A stretch of 64,000 bases of DNA from Thiomicrorhabdus immobilis (GCF_021654855.1 NZ_AP024202.1:620001-684000); one strand, 5' to 3'. Numbered from the stretch's first letter, positions 9,176 to 18,019 are shown. Notes: generated from the letters alone by a model not told the origin. Numbers and translations: made by a program.

Positions 9176-10090
9176 ATGGAACTTTCAGAACAAAGAATTA
9201 CCCACCTAAAAAAATTAGAAGCCGAATCGATTCACATTATGCGAGAAGTGATTGCTGAGTTTGAAAATCCTGCAATGCTTTATAGTGTGGGAAAAGACTC
9301 TTCTGTTATGCTACATTTGGCTCAAAAAGCCTTTTATCCTGCTCCTCCACCCTTTCCATTAGTGCATGTTGATACGACTTGGAAGTTCAAAGAGATGATT
9401 GAATTTCGAGATCAGCGTGCAAAAGAGGTTGGTATGGAATTGATTGTTCATATCAACCCTAAGGGTAAAGAGTTGGATATCTCGCCTTTTGTGCATGGTT
9501 CTGGAATGCATACGGATATTATGAAGACGGAAGGCCTCCGTCAGATGTTGGATATTTATCAATACGATGCTGTATTTGGTGGTGCTCGAAGAGATGAAGA
9601 AAAATCTCGTGCTAAAGAGCGTATTTACTCGTTCCGCGATAAAAATCACCGTTGGGACCCTAAAAACCAACGTCCTGAACTATGGGATATTTACAATGGT
9701 CGCCACCAAAAAGGTGAATCAATTCGTGTGTTTCCTTTATCCAACTGGACTGAATTAGATATTTGGCAATATATCTATCTAGAAAGTGTGCCGATTCCTG
9801 ATTTGTATTTTGCAAAAGAGCGTCCGGTTGTTGAGTATGGCGGAACTAAAATTATGGTCGATGATGACCGTATGCCAGAAGAGTTGCGCAATACCGCCAA
9901 AATGGAAAAGGTTCGTTTCAGAACATTGGGTTGTTATCCGTTAACTGGAGCAGTACCTTCGGAAGCGGCGACATTACCTGAAATTATTCAAGAAATGCTG
10001 TTAACTAAAGTGTCAGAAAGACAAGGACGTTTGATAGATCACGATGAAGCGGGCTCAATGGAGAAGAAGAAGATTGAGGGTTATTTCTAA
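9176..10090 (+). CDS. cysD: Sulfate adenylyltransferase subunit 2
   Basis: The 304-residue small subunit of ATP sulfurylase makes adenosine 5'-phosphosulfate (APS) from sulfate and ATP in the cytoplasm. It has the PP-loop signature [14 protein letters not shown] near residues 41-54 and the family landmarks [16 protein letters not shown] and [13 protein letters not shown]. The length matches typical CysD. It normally pairs with CysN, which here is separated from it by an inserted four-helix-bundle gene and repeat arms. It opens the sulfate-activation cluster, divergent from the glycosyltransferase. The AT-rich gap before it (9095-9175) probably holds both promoters. Confidence 0.96.
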   Translation: MELSEQRITHLKKLEAESIHIMREVIAEFENPAMLYSVGKDSSVMLHLAQKAFYPAPPPFPLVHVDTTWKFKEMIEFRDQRAKEVGMELIVHINPKGKELDISPFVHGSGMHTDIMKTEGLRQMLDIYQYDAVFGGARRDEEKSRAKERIYSFRDKNHRWDPKNQRPELWDIYNGRHQKGESIRVFPLSNWTELDIWQYIYLESVPIPDLYFAKERPVVEYGGTKIMVDDDRMPEELRNTAKMEKVRFRTLGCYPLTGAVPSEAATLPEIIQEMLLTKVSERQGRLIDHDEAGSMEKKKIEGYF

Positions 10091-10105
10091 GCAGAACTTA
10101 GAAAT

Positions 10106-10137
10106 AAGTGAGTTAGTGGGCGGTAGGTAGTAAGCGG
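10106..10137 (+). repeat. GTAGTG-type low-complexity repeat, left arm
   Basis: This G/T/A-rich run reads AAGTGAGTTAGTGGGCGG and continues GTAGGTAGTAAGCGG. Its approximate reverse complement occurs at 10554-10583, so the two form inverted arms around the four-helix-bundle gene. Similar arms recur at 13791, 14473 and 15344. Confidence 0.65.
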
Positions 10138-10165
10138 CATTAGTTTTTAAACTAAGGTTATTTTA

Positions 10166-10519
10166 ATGAAATGTGAAACATTGGATGTTTGGAAGCGAAG
10201 TTGCCGTTTATCCGTTGAGGTTTACAAGTATTTTGCGGACTGCCGAGATTTTGGATTCAAAGATCAAATTAATCGTTTTTCTTTATCTGTTCCTAGTAAT
10301 CTTGCTGAAGGTCTTGAGAAAGAGTCTGTAAAAGAGAATATTCGATATATTGAGATAGCAAGAGGTTCTGGTGCTGAGCTTCTTACACAAATTTATATTG
10401 CCATTGAGGTAGGTTATTTAGAAAAAACGCTAGGTCTTCAATGGAAATCTGAGATTAACCAAATTTCTAAAATGCTGAATGCATTAAAACAAAACTTAAT
10501 AGGGAGGATGGGAGAGTAG
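10166..10519 (+). CDS. Four-helix-bundle protein (S23 / 23S rRNA intervening-sequence protein family)
   Basis: This 117-residue all-helical protein matches the four-helix-bundle family encoded in 23S rRNA intervening sequences and related to DGR accessory protein Avd. Diagnostic features are the N-terminal LDVWKRSCRLSVEVYKYF, the central FGFKDQINRFSLSVPSNLAEGLEKES and the RYIEIARGSGAELLTQI helix. The biochemical function of stand-alone members is not established; nucleic-acid binding is suspected. It interrupts the usual cysD-cysN adjacency and is bracketed by inverted GTAGTG-type arms, which makes it look like an inserted cassette rather than an operon partner. Its reading direction would let the cys transcript pass through it. 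Confidence 0.85.
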   Translation: MKCETLDVWKRSCRLSVEVYKYFADCRDFGFKDQINRFSLSVPSNLAEGLEKESVKENIRYIEIARGSGAELLTQIYIAIEVGYLEKTLGLQWKSEINQISKMLNALKQNLIGRMGE

Positions 10520-10553
10520 TTAAGGTTATGCAATGTGCTAGGAAAGTCAGCAC

Positions 10554-10583
10554 GGCTAACTACCCACTACATACTGCCCACTT
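10554..10583 (-). repeat. GTAGTG-type low-complexity repeat, right arm
   Basis: On the minus strand this reads AAGTGGGCAGTATGTAGTGG and continues GTAGTTAGCC, an inverted partner of 10106-10137. It ends 6 bases before the cysN start. Confidence 0.65.
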
Positions 10584-10589
10584 AAAAAA

Positions 10590-12029
10590 ATGGCCGTAGA
10601 AAAAACTAATTTATTAGAAACGGATATCGAGGGGTATCTTAAGCAGCATGAAAATAAAGAGCTTTTGCGTTTCATCACTTGTGGAAGTGTTGATGATGGT
10701 AAAAGTACTCTTATTGGTCGTTTATTGCATGACAGCAAAATGATTTTTGAAGATCAGTTGGCGGCAATTAATAAAGACTCTAAAAAACACGGCACCACCG
10801 GCGAAGAGGTTGATTTAGCTTTATTGGTTGATGGTCTGCAATCGGAGCGTGAACAAGGTATTACCATTGATGTTGCTTATCGTTATTTTGCAACGGATAA
10901 ACGTAAGTTCATTATTGCCGATACTCCTGGTCATGAGCAGTATACGCGTAATATGGCGACAGGTGCTTCTACCGCCGATTTAGCGATTATCTTGATTGAT
11001 GCGCGTTATGGGGTGCAAACCCAAACACGTCGTCACAGTTACATTACCAGTTTATTGGGCACCAAAAACATTGTGGTTGCGGTAAATAAAATGGATTTGG
11101 TTGACTTTAGCGAGCAACGTTTTAATGAAATTAAAGCCGAATATACCGTGTTTGCAAAAGAGTTGGGTATTGAAAATCCAATCTTTAGCCCTGTTTCGGC
11201 TTTAACGGGCGATAACGTGGTAAACCCTAGTGAAAATATGCCTTGGTTTACGGGTAAACCGTTAATGCAGTTGTTAGACACCATTGAAATTGGTGATGAT
11301 ACTGATTTAGAGCATTTCCGTTTTCCTGTTCAGTATGTGAATCGTCCTCATTTAGATTTTCGTGGCTTCTGTGGCACCATTGCCGCAGGCAACATTGCAG
11401 TTGGTGATGCGATAACGGTATTGCCTTCGATGAAAACATCAACCGTAAAACAGGTGATTCAACCTGCTACCAATACCGATGATATGGAAGTGAAAAGTGC
11501 TTTTGCACCCATGGCCATTACTTTAACCTTGAATGATGAAGTGGATATTAGCCGTGGCGATATGATTGTTAAAAGTTCAGATGTCCCTCAAATCGCGGAT
11601 AATTTAGAAGTGATGTTGGTGTGGATGAACGAAGCAGCCATGCGTCCAGGTAATGATTACTTAATTAAGCGTGCAACCAACGTGACTACAGGACGTTTTA
11701 GTGCGATTGATTATAAAGTGGATGTCAATACTCTAGAGAAAACACCTGCTGAAAGCTTAGAGTTAAATGAAATTGCTCAATGTCAGCTAAGTTTGAATCA
11801 AATGATCTCATTTGATCCTTATGCTCAAATTAAAGGTACAGGCTCATTTATTGTGATTGATAAATATACCAATGCGACTTTGGCAGCGGGTATGATTGTG
11901 AATAAGCTTGATGCTGCTTCACAAAAAACTTTTACAAAAGAATATAGTGCGTTTGAACAAGATTTAAATGCTTTGATTAGACAACATTTTCCTGAATGGG
12001 AATGTAAATCTATTGCTGATGTTCTCTAA
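10590..12029 (+). CDS. cysN: Sulfate adenylyltransferase subunit 1 (GTPase)
   Basis: The 479-residue large subunit couples GTP hydrolysis to APS synthesis by CysD. GTPase motifs are clear: G1 [12 protein letters not shown] near residues 32-43, G3 [12 protein letters not shown], and G4 NKMDLVD, followed by EF-Tu-like beta-barrel domains. At 479 residues it ends after the EF-Tu-like domains and lacks a fused APS kinase, consistent with the separate cysC downstream. The start codon follows a short A-rich spacer and the right repeat arm, so its ribosome-binding site is poor. The arm may have replaced the original leader. Confidence 0.96.
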   Translation: MAVEKTNLLETDIEGYLKQHENKELLRFITCGSVDDGKSTLIGRLLHDSKMIFEDQLAAINKDSKKHGTTGEEVDLALLVDGLQSEREQGITIDVAYRYFATDKRKFIIADTPGHEQYTRNMATGASTADLAIILIDARYGVQTQTRRHSYITSLLGTKNIVVAVNKMDLVDFSEQRFNEIKAEYTVFAKELGIENPIFSPVSALTGDNVVNPSENMPWFTGKPLMQLLDTIEIGDDTDLEHFRFPVQYVNRPHLDFRGFCGTIAAGNIAVGDAITVLPSMKTSTVKQVIQPATNTDDMEVKSAFAPMAITLTLNDEVDISRGDMIVKSSDVPQIADNLEVMLVWMNEAAMRPGNDYLIKRATNVTTGRFSAIDYKVDVNTLEKTPAESLELNEIAQCQLSLNQMISFDPYAQIKGTGSFIVIDKYTNATLAAGMIVNKLDAASQKTFTKEYSAFEQDLNALIRQHFPEWECKSIADVL

Positions 12030-12053
12030 TTATTTAGTTAGTGTAGGCAAGTG

Positions 12054-13775
12054 ATGACAACGCTGATTCTTCTATCAGTAGTTCTATTATTGGGTTTATT
12101 GGCCTGGGGTAAAATCCAAGCCTATAAACTTTTTATGGGAATCTTACTGCTGTATTATGCATTCGATTTAATTCCACTCGAATCAATGCTGCAGAACTTT
12201 GTTAACCCTGCTTTAGTGACCTTAGCGTTGTTATTAATGGTGAGTCAGGTTTTAGAAAAAACCAATTTTTTTCAACTGATTTCCAGTTACCTTATTAGAC
12301 CAAATGTACAAACATCTATTTTGAGAATGGGCGGGCTAGTCGGCTTTGGCTCTGCTTTTTTAAATAATACCGCTGTAGTGGCAACCTTAATGTCTTCAGT
12401 GGGTAAGTCTAAACAACATCCCCCTTCTAAACTTTTGATTCCTTTGTCATATATTGCCATTTTGGGCGGGACCATGACGCTGATTGGAACCTCAACACAT
12501 TTGATTGTGAATAGCTTTGTGGTTCAAGCTGGTTTGCCAGCTTTAGAGGTTTTTGACTTTTTTTATGTGGGGGTGGTTTTACTTGTTGTAGGCTCCCTGA
12601 CCATAGCGGTTTTAGCGCCGATTATTTTGCCTAAAATCAATATGGAACAAGTTCAAAGTAAGGACTACTTCATTGAAGCAAAAGTGTTGCCTGGTTCTGA
12701 AATCATCGGTAAAAGCGTTGAATCTGCTGGTTTAAGAAATTTAGAGGATTTGTATCTTGCCCAAGTGTTGAATGAGCAAGGTAGCGTAAAAGCCGTATCG
12801 CCAGAGTATATCATTCAAAACGGTGACCGTTTGATGTTTGCCGGTGATCCTAAAGCGGCATCTAAATTATTGTTAATTGACGGTGTGGTTTTGCCTGGTG
12901 CAGATGACTCTAAACGAATTGAACAACTTGTTGAAGTAGTAGTCTCTCATCAATCCACGTTAATTGGGCAAACCTTAAAATCGGTGAACTTCCGAAATAA
13001 ATTTGATGCGGCTGTGGTGGCGATTCGTCGAGGAGACGAGCAGTTGGATAATCGATTATCTGAGGTTGAGTTGCAAGCTGGCGATGCGCTTATTTTGACT
13101 ACGGGGCCAGACTTTAAAAAACGTGAAAACTTGGATAAAAACTTCTATTTTTATACCGAAGTGAACGCGCAACGTCATTTAAATACTAAAGAAAGCCTTA
13201 TTGCTAGTATTGGTTTTATTGTGGTGATTTTATTGGCCGCAATGAATGTATTACCTCTAATAAAAGGCCTGATATTTTTGCTGGGTGGATTTTTACTGTT
13301 TAAATTGACCAATTTCAATGAGGTGAGAAGGCGATTGCCTTTTGAAATCATTTTGATTGTTGGTGCGGCTCTTGGAGTGGCACAAGTGATGATGGATTAT
13401 GGGGTGGCTCAGCAACTTGCAGATTGGGTAATGTATGTGTTTAGCCCTTGGGGGTTGCTAGGTAGCCTTATCGGCGTGTATTTATTAACCATGTTGTTAA
13501 CCGAAATGGTTACTAATAATGCAGCTGCCGCATTGGGAATTCCCATTGCATTGGCAACCGCGCATGCCCTAGACGCAAGTGCAATGCCTTACATCATGAC
13601 AGTAGCTTACGCTGCAAGCGCGAGCTTTTTGACGCCTTATGGTTATCAAACCAATCTTATGGTTTACACCCCGGGTGGGTATCGGTTTTTAGATTATATA
13701 AAAATGGGGCTGCCAGTCAGTCTTGTTTATGGGATTACGGTAATCAGTCTCGTTCCCTTGGTTTTTCCGTTTTAG
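12054..13775 (+). CDS. SLC13/DASS-type membrane transporter with TrkA-C domains, probable sulfate permease
   Basis: This integral membrane protein of about 573 residues has an SLC13-like fold: helices at the N-terminus (about 1-190), two soluble TrkA-C/RCK-C domains (roughly 210-360), then further helices. Conserved patches are FLNNTAVVATLMS, GGTMTLIGTSTHLIVN and, in the second repeat, MVTNNAAAALGIP. Close relatives in cys clusters import sulfate, and its position between cysN and cysC supports that. An upstream in-frame GTG at 12051 exists, but the AGG at 12045-12047 spaces better to the ATG at 12054. Substrate is inferred from context. Confidence 0.82.
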   Translation: MTTLILLSVVLLLGLLAWGKIQAYKLFMGILLLYYAFDLIPLESMLQNFVNPALVTLALLLMVSQVLEKTNFFQLISSYLIRPNVQTSILRMGGLVGFGSAFLNNTAVVATLMSSVGKSKQHPPSKLLIPLSYIAILGGTMTLIGTSTHLIVNSFVVQAGLPALEVFDFFYVGVVLLVVGSLTIAVLAPIILPKINMEQVQSKDYFIEAKVLPGSEIIGKSVESAGLRNLEDLYLAQVLNEQGSVKAVSPEYIIQNGDRLMFAGDPKAASKLLLIDGVVLPGADDSKRIEQLVEVVVSHQSTLIGQTLKSVNFRNKFDAAVVAIRRGDEQLDNRLSEVELQAGDALILTTGPDFKKRENLDKNFYFYTEVNAQRHLNTKESLIASIGFIVVILLAAMNVLPLIKGLIFLLGGFLLFKLTNFNEVRRRLPFEIILIVGAALGVAQVMMDYGVAQQLADWVMYVFSPWGLLGSLIGVYLLTMLLTEMVTNNAAAALGIPIALATAHALDASAMPYIMTVAYAASASFLTPYGYQTNLMVYTPGGYRFLDYIKMGLPVSLVYGITVISLVPLVFPF

Positions 13776-13790
13776 ACAAAAACAGTGTGT

Positions 13791-13846
13791 AGTGAGTAGT
13801 AGGTAGTGAGTAGTAACGGCCCACTGCTAACTACTCACTGCTCACT
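13791..13846. repeat. GTAGTG-type repeat forming a hairpin, no gene inside
   Basis: The left arm 13791-13816 (AGTGAGTAGTAGGTAGTGAG, continuing TAGTAA) and the right arm 13820-13846 are largely inverted copies separated by only a few bases. It fills the spacer between the transporter and cysC. It looks like the two arms at 10106/10554 joined without the four-helix-bundle gene, much as a MITE relates to its parent element. Confidence 0.65.
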
Positions 13847-13868
13847 ATAAAATCAAAAAGAGTTTTTT

Positions 13869-14468
13869 ATGCAAGATAATGAAAATATCGTTTGGCATGA
13901 CCATCATGTTTCGCGAGCAGAACGCTCTGAAATGAAAAATCAAACACCATGCATATTGTGGTTTACAGGATTAAGTGGCAGCGGTAAATCTACGGTGGCA
14001 AATGCCGTTGAAAATTTATTGTTTCAAATGGCTAAACACACCTATTTGTTGGATGGCGATAATGTCCGCCATGGTTTGAATAAGGGGCTGTCGTTTTCAG
14101 AAGTAGATCGTGTTGAGAATATTCGTCGTGTGGGTGAAGTGGCCAAGTTGTTCAGTGATGCAGGGCTGATTGTGTTAACGGCATTTATCTCGCCTTTTGC
14201 CGCAGACCGAAATATGGTCAGAGAAATGACCAGGCCTGGTGAGTTTATCGAAGTGTTTATTGATACGCCTCTAGCAACTTGCGAACAACGAGATCCAAAA
14301 GGATTGTATAAAAAAGCAAGAGCTGGCGAAATCAAAGATTTTACTGGTATTGATTCACCTTACGAAGCTCCATCAAATCCAGAGATTCGCATTGTCAATG
14401 ACGGCATCTCTATAGACAATGCTGCACAACAAGTGATTGATTACTTAAAAGAGAATAAATACATTTAA
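13869..14468 (+). CDS. cysC: Adenylylsulfate (APS) kinase
   Basis: This 199-residue kinase phosphorylates APS at the 3' position to give PAPS, the sulfate donor for the sulfotransferases in this locus. It has Walker [15 protein letters not shown] near residues 35-48, the APS-binding [15 protein letters not shown], and [13 protein letters not shown]. The length matches stand-alone CysC. GTAGTG-type repeats lie directly upstream and downstream. The 12-bp palindrome ACCAGGCCTGGT falls in the gene at 14229-14240. No PAPS reductase gene is nearby, so this PAPS is probably meant for sulfation. Confidence 0.96.
   Translation: MQDNENIVWHDHHVSRAERSEMKNQTPCILWFTGLSGSGKSTVANAVENLLFQMAKHTYLLDGDNVRHGLNKGLSFSEVDRVENIRRVGEVAKLFSDAGLIVLTAFISPFAADRNMVREMTRPGEFIEVFIDTPLATCEQRDPKGLYKKARAGEIKDFTGIDSPYEAPSNPEIRIVNDGISIDNAAQQVIDYLKENKYI
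14229..14240. repeat. Palindrome ACCAGGCCTGGT, copy 2
   Basis: This exact copy lies inside cysC, read in phase as Thr-Arg-Pro-Gly, a different phase from copy 1. Confidence 0.8.
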
Positions 14469-14472
14469 AGGA

Positions 14473-14536
14473 GTAAGTAGTGAGCAGTGGGTGGAATGCA
14501 TTTAATCGCAAACCACTTACTACTTACTGCCCACTA
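14473..14536. repeat. GTAGTG-type repeat forming a hairpin
   Basis: The left arm 14473-14494 (GTAAGTAGTGAGCAGTGGGT then GG) and the right arm 14513-14536 are inverted copies around an 18-base AT-rich loop. It fills the cysC-cysQ spacer almost completely. Confidence 0.65.
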
Positions 14537-14540
14537 GGTT

Positions 14541-15332
14541 ATGTTAGAAAAAATTAATGTACAAGATATTGTTGGGCTAGCTAAAAAAGCTGGCGAGGCC
14601 ATTATGGAAATTTATCAAAAAGATTTTGAGGTTGAGTTTAAGGCTGACGAATCTCCGTTGACTGAAGCAGATAAAAAGGCCAATGAAATGATTGTGACAG
14701 GCCTGGAAGCTTTAGGGTTGGGTATTCCCGTATTATCTGAAGAAGGTAAAAACATTCCTTATGATGAGCGTAAAGACTGGGAATATTTTTGGTTGGTTGA
14801 TCCTGTTGATGGCACGAAAGAGTTCGTGAAAAAGAATGGTGAATTCACAGTTAATATTGCTTTAATACATAAAGAAGTTCCTGTTTTAGGTGTAGTGTAT
14901 GCTCCGGCCTTAAATGAAACGTATTGGGCCAAAAAGGGTGAAGGTGCGTTTAAAGAACAAATGATTGCCGATAAAATGCAAACCTTTGCCTTGCCAAAAC
15001 AACAAAACAGAAAAGAAGGTGAACTTGTTGTTGTGGCCAGTAAATCTCATATGTCACCTGAAACAAAAACGTTTATTGATGAATATGCGGTTGACTATCC
15101 ATTGCTGACCACCCACTCAATAGGTAGCTCTCTAAAGATTTGTTTGGTAGCCGAAGGCGAGGCTGATATTTACCCAAGACTTGGGCCAACAATGGAATGG
15201 GATACTGGGGCGGCACATGCTGTAGTAATAGAGGCCGGAAAGACTTTTCAAGGTTATTCGATTGAAGATGGCTACTTTCCACATTTGTATAATAAAGAAA
15301 ACCTGTTAAATGCATGGTTTGTTGTTCAATAA
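14541..15332 (+). CDS. cysQ: 3'(2'),5'-bisphosphate nucleotidase (PAP phosphatase)
   Basis: This 263-residue member of the inositol monophosphatase family removes the 3'-phosphate from PAP, the product left after sulfotransfer, and so relieves product inhibition. Visible metal-site motifs are DESPLTEADKKAN near residues 35-47, LSEEGK, and the diagnostic WLVDPVDGTKEFVKKNGEFTVNIAL near 83-107, plus the C-terminal WDTGAAHAVVIEAG. The start follows a repeat hairpin. Its place directly after cysC fits a PAPS-production and PAP-disposal unit serving the sulfotransferases. Confidence 0.95.
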   Translation: MLEKINVQDIVGLAKKAGEAIMEIYQKDFEVEFKADESPLTEADKKANEMIVTGLEALGLGIPVLSEEGKNIPYDERKDWEYFWLVDPVDGTKEFVKKNGEFTVNIALIHKEVPVLGVVYAPALNETYWAKKGEGAFKEQMIADKMQTFALPKQQNRKEGELVVVASKSHMSPETKTFIDEYAVDYPLLTTHSIGSSLKICLVAEGEADIYPRLGPTMEWDTGAAHAVVIEAGKTFQGYSIEDGYFPHLYNKENLLNAWFVVQ

Positions 15333-15343
15333 TATGGTCTATT

Positions 15344-15453
15344 TAGTGAGTAGTGAGCAGTGAGTAGTGAGCAGTGAGCTAGTGGGCGTCTTTTAATCAA
15401 ATACTGTCGACTAACGCCAACAACCAATGACCAACGACTAATTAAGTGAGTAG
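15344..15453 (+). repeat. GTAGTG-type tandem repeat
   Basis: Bases 15344-15380 hold near-perfect tandem units of about 7-14 bases (TAGTGAGTAGTGAGCAGTGA and so on). The right part (15405-15440) is a diverged, CAA-rich inverted arm, and one more unit (AAGTGAGTAG) ends beside the next start codon. Confidence 0.6.
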
Positions 15454-15458
15454 TTATA

Positions 15459-16418
15459 TTGAGTACTGAACATAAAACTCGGGTTTATATTGTTGAGGAG
15501 CGAGAAAACCCTTCTACGGATTTTTTTGTTTTGCCACAGTTTGAATCAAGTGATTTTATAGTGACTCGTTATGCCTTTGATGAGTTGGTTTCAGCGGCCG
15601 AGTTAGAATATGCGATTGTTGTCTTTGTTCGGTATTTGCCTAATGCTTGGCGTAAATTGATTTCTGAAAATAGAGCGGTTTTACAATCGCTCTATTTTTT
15701 TATGGATGATGATGTTTTGGATTTGTCAGCCTCTAAAGGCATGCCGTTACGTTATCGTTGGAAATTGTTTAAACTGGCTGGCTTGCATAAGAACTGGTTG
15801 TTAAATCAACATGCATCGCTTTGGGTTTCTACACCGTATTTAAAAAATAAATACCAGGCCTGGTCACCTCTGGTAATTAAGCCTAAGCCACTGAAACCAA
15901 TGTCTAATTCAATTAAAGTTTTTTACCATGGTTCAGCTTCACATAATGCGGAAATAGAGTGGCTATATCCGGTTATTAAAGAAGTATTGGAGCAAAACTC
16001 CAATCTTTGTTTTGAGATTATTGGCGGACAAGATGTTTATAAAAAATTTAAAACTTTACCAAGGGTGCAGGTGATTCATCCTATGGGGTGGGAGGCCTAT
16101 CAGCATTTTATTCAACAGCCTGGTAGGCACATCGGTTTGGCTCCATTGTTAGATAATGACTTTAATCAGGCTCGTTCGCATACTAAAGTTTTTGATATTA
16201 CCCGGGCGGGGGCGGTAGGTGTTTATTCTGCAGGGAGTGATTCAGCCCACTATATCAAGACCAAAGAAGAGAATAGTAATTCAGCAAATAAAGCTGGAAT
16301 CATTTTGCCTTTAGAGCAAAAAAAGTGGGTAGAAGCCATTACTTGGTTGGCAAAGAACGAGCAAATAAGAACTCAGATGGTTAACTTTGCTAAGAGCGGA
16401 TTAGAAGATATTTTTTAA
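15459..16418 (+). CDS. Putative glycosyltransferase (GT-B-like)
   Basis: This 319-residue protein starts at a TTG. Its C-terminal half resembles family 1-type glycosyltransferases: KVFYHGSASHNAEIEWLYPVI near residues 152-172, then NLCFEIIGGQDVYKKF, and HIGLAPLLDNDFNQARSHTKVFDITRAGAVGVYS, where nucleotide-sugar contacts usually lie. There is no signal peptide. A strong intrinsic-terminator-like hairpin lies inside the gene at 15668-15701, after which ATG codons are available at 15702 and nearby, so an internal start is possible. It ends 59 bases before the GSCFA gene and belongs with the glycan locus. Confidence 0.65.
   Translation: MSTEHKTRVYIVEERENPSTDFFVLPQFESSDFIVTRYAFDELVSAAELEYAIVVFVRYLPNAWRKLISENRAVLQSLYFFMDDDVLDLSASKGMPLRYRWKLFKLAGLHKNWLLNQHASLWVSTPYLKNKYQAWSPLVIKPKPLKPMSNSIKVFYHGSASHNAEIEWLYPVIKEVLEQNSNLCFEIIGGQDVYKKFKTLPRVQVIHPMGWEAYQHFIQQPGRHIGLAPLLDNDFNQARSHTKVFDITRAGAVGVYSAGSDSAHYIKTKEENSNSANKAGIILPLEQKKWVEAITWLAKNEQIRTQMVNFAKSGLEDIF
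15668..15701 (+). terminator. Terminator-like hairpin inside a coding region
   Basis: The arms AAATAGAGCG (15668-15677) and CGCTCTATTT (15688-15697) pair perfectly over 10 bases around a 10-base loop and run into seven consecutive T residues. This meets the usual pattern of a Rho-independent terminator although it is within the glycosyltransferase reading frame. Whether it acts in vivo is unknown. Confidence 0.5.
15853..15864. repeat. Palindrome ACCAGGCCTGGT, copy 3
   Basis: This exact copy lies in the glycosyltransferase gene, encoding Gln-Ala-Trp in the same phase as copies 1 and 7. A near copy (GCAGGCCTGGC) follows at 16504-16514 in the next gene. Confidence 0.8.
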
Positions 16419-16477
16419 GGTTTTTGTATGGATTTAGCGGTTAAATCGAATCAGCATGTAATAAGAAGATAGTAACG

Positions 16478-18019
16478 ATGCCTTTAGAAATAATAAAAGG
16501 GGAGCAGGCCTGGCAAAATGTTCGCCATAATAAAGAAGCTAGATGGCCTGGGCTGAGTGGTAAAGAGCGGCTATATCCGGTTACTTCGGTAGGTTTGAAA
16601 CCATCCTTTAAGTTAAAGAAAAGTGACTCTTTTTTTTGTATAGGTTCTTGTTTTGCCCGAGAAATTGAAAAAACGTTATTCAGTCTTGGGTTTGATGTTT
16701 TATCGGAAGTTGAACAGGTAGAAAATTCATCGCTTTCTAATAAATACAATTTGCCCACAATTCTTAATGAGTTGCAATGGGCTTTAGAGCCTGACCAGTC
16801 TTTTTCTGCTGATCTTCTTTTTAAACTACCAAATGAAATTACCGAAGATTGCCATTTGGCAGGTAGTGCGGTGACTGGTGATGTGGATTATATTGCAGAA
16901 CTACACCGCTCTATTCAGTCATCATTTAAGCAGATAAAAAACGCAGATGTTGTGGTGTTAACATTGGGTTTAAGCGAGGTTTGGTTTGATAGGCAGTTAG
17001 GTATTTATCTTAATAAAGCACCAAGTCGAAGTTTAATTAAACTTAACGCTGACCGATTTGAACTACATACCCTTAACTTTAAAGAGAGTTATGAGTATTT
17101 AATTAATATTTATGAATTGTTAAAAAAGCATCTTAAACCCGATTTTAAAATTTTGGTTACGGTTTCTCCAGTGCCTTTGCAGTTAACATTTCGTGAGCTT
17201 GATGTGATTCCGGCAAACACTTATTCAAAATCAGTTTTAAGAACGGTGGTGGAAGAGTTTGTGGTTGCACAGTCGAATGTCGATTATTTTCCTAGTTATG
17301 AACTGGTGACTTTAAGTTACCCTCAAGTGGTTTGGGGGCAAAAAGATTATCGTCATGTAGATAGTTTGTTTGTTGATTACATCATGAGTGTGGTCATAGA
17401 GAATTATTTTGATGATGTTTCTACAAAGTCCATTGGTAAAACTTCAGAAATAGCAAAAAGCTACCTTTGTTTTAAAAACGGTTTTTCTAGCGAAGCTCAA
17501 AGCATGATTACAAACAGCAAACAGTCGGTTGCCAGAAAAAAACTGATGAGTTTGTATTTTAAGTTCTTAACGATTTTAAAAATGGATTCTCAAAAGATTC
17601 ATAAACTGTTCATGATTAAACAGCATGTGAAAAAGGTCGGATTTAAACAAGGTTTGAGTTATCTATTGCCCTCTTTTTTTAAAAAGAATAAAGCGGCTTA
17701 CTCTGTTGTTGGTTATGTGGATGAATGGAATGGCGAAAGTATTCACGGTTGGGCAGTCAGTAAAAGCAGGAGGGCAAGTTCAACTCGGATTAAAGTGATG
17801 GTAAATGGCGTTTGGATTGGGGAGTATGATGCCAATCTACCTAGACAGGACGTAGTGACTAAAATGGGTAATAACAAACTAAATTGTGGTTTTTCTATAG
17901 CGCTTAAACTTAATCGCGACACAGACATCTCGACTATCAGAGTGTTTGAAAAACAATCGGGTGATGAATTAAAAGGCAGCCCGTTTATCATTTCTAAAGA
18001 TGAATATAAACAGAGATAA
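16478..18019 (+). CDS. GSCFA-domain protein
   Basis: This 513-residue protein contains the defining GSCFA motif (FCIGSCFAREIEKTLFSLGFDV) near residues 50-71. Further SGNH-hydrolase-like segments follow: VVLTLGLSEVWFD near residue 160, and ILVTVSPVPLQLT with HVDSLFVDYI around 290-305 (likely catalytic Asp/His region). GSCFA proteins are found in capsule and exopolysaccharide loci and are thought to act as esterases or acyltransferases on glycans; the substrate is not defined. The C-terminal 100 residues form a separate beta-rich module (VVGYVDEWNGESIHGWAV). It is the last glycan gene before the tRNA-integrated element. Confidence 0.8.
   Translation: MPLEIIKGEQAWQNVRHNKEARWPGLSGKERLYPVTSVGLKPSFKLKKSDSFFCIGSCFAREIEKTLFSLGFDVLSEVEQVENSSLSNKYNLPTILNELQWALEPDQSFSADLLFKLPNEITEDCHLAGSAVTGDVDYIAELHRSIQSSFKQIKNADVVVLTLGLSEVWFDRQLGIYLNKAPSRSLIKLNADRFELHTLNFKESYEYLINIYELLKKHLKPDFKILVTVSPVPLQLTFRELDVIPANTYSKSVLRTVVEEFVVAQSNVDYFPSYELVTLSYPQVVWGQKDYRHVDSLFVDYIMSVVIENYFDDVSTKSIGKTSEIAKSYLCFKNGFSSEAQSMITNSKQSVARKKLMSLYFKFLTILKMDSQKIHKLFMIKQHVKKVGFKQGLSYLLPSFFKKNKAAYSVVGYVDEWNGESIHGWAVSKSRRASSTRIKVMVNGVWIGEYDANLPRQDVVTKMGNNKLNCGFSIALKLNRDTDISTIRVFEKQSGDELKGSPFIISKDEYKQR

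Noticed and set aside
10106-15453. CRISPR-like array in the cys spacers
   Set aside because: The repeats are low-complexity and inverted rather than regularly spaced direct repeats with unique spacers, and no cas genes occur.
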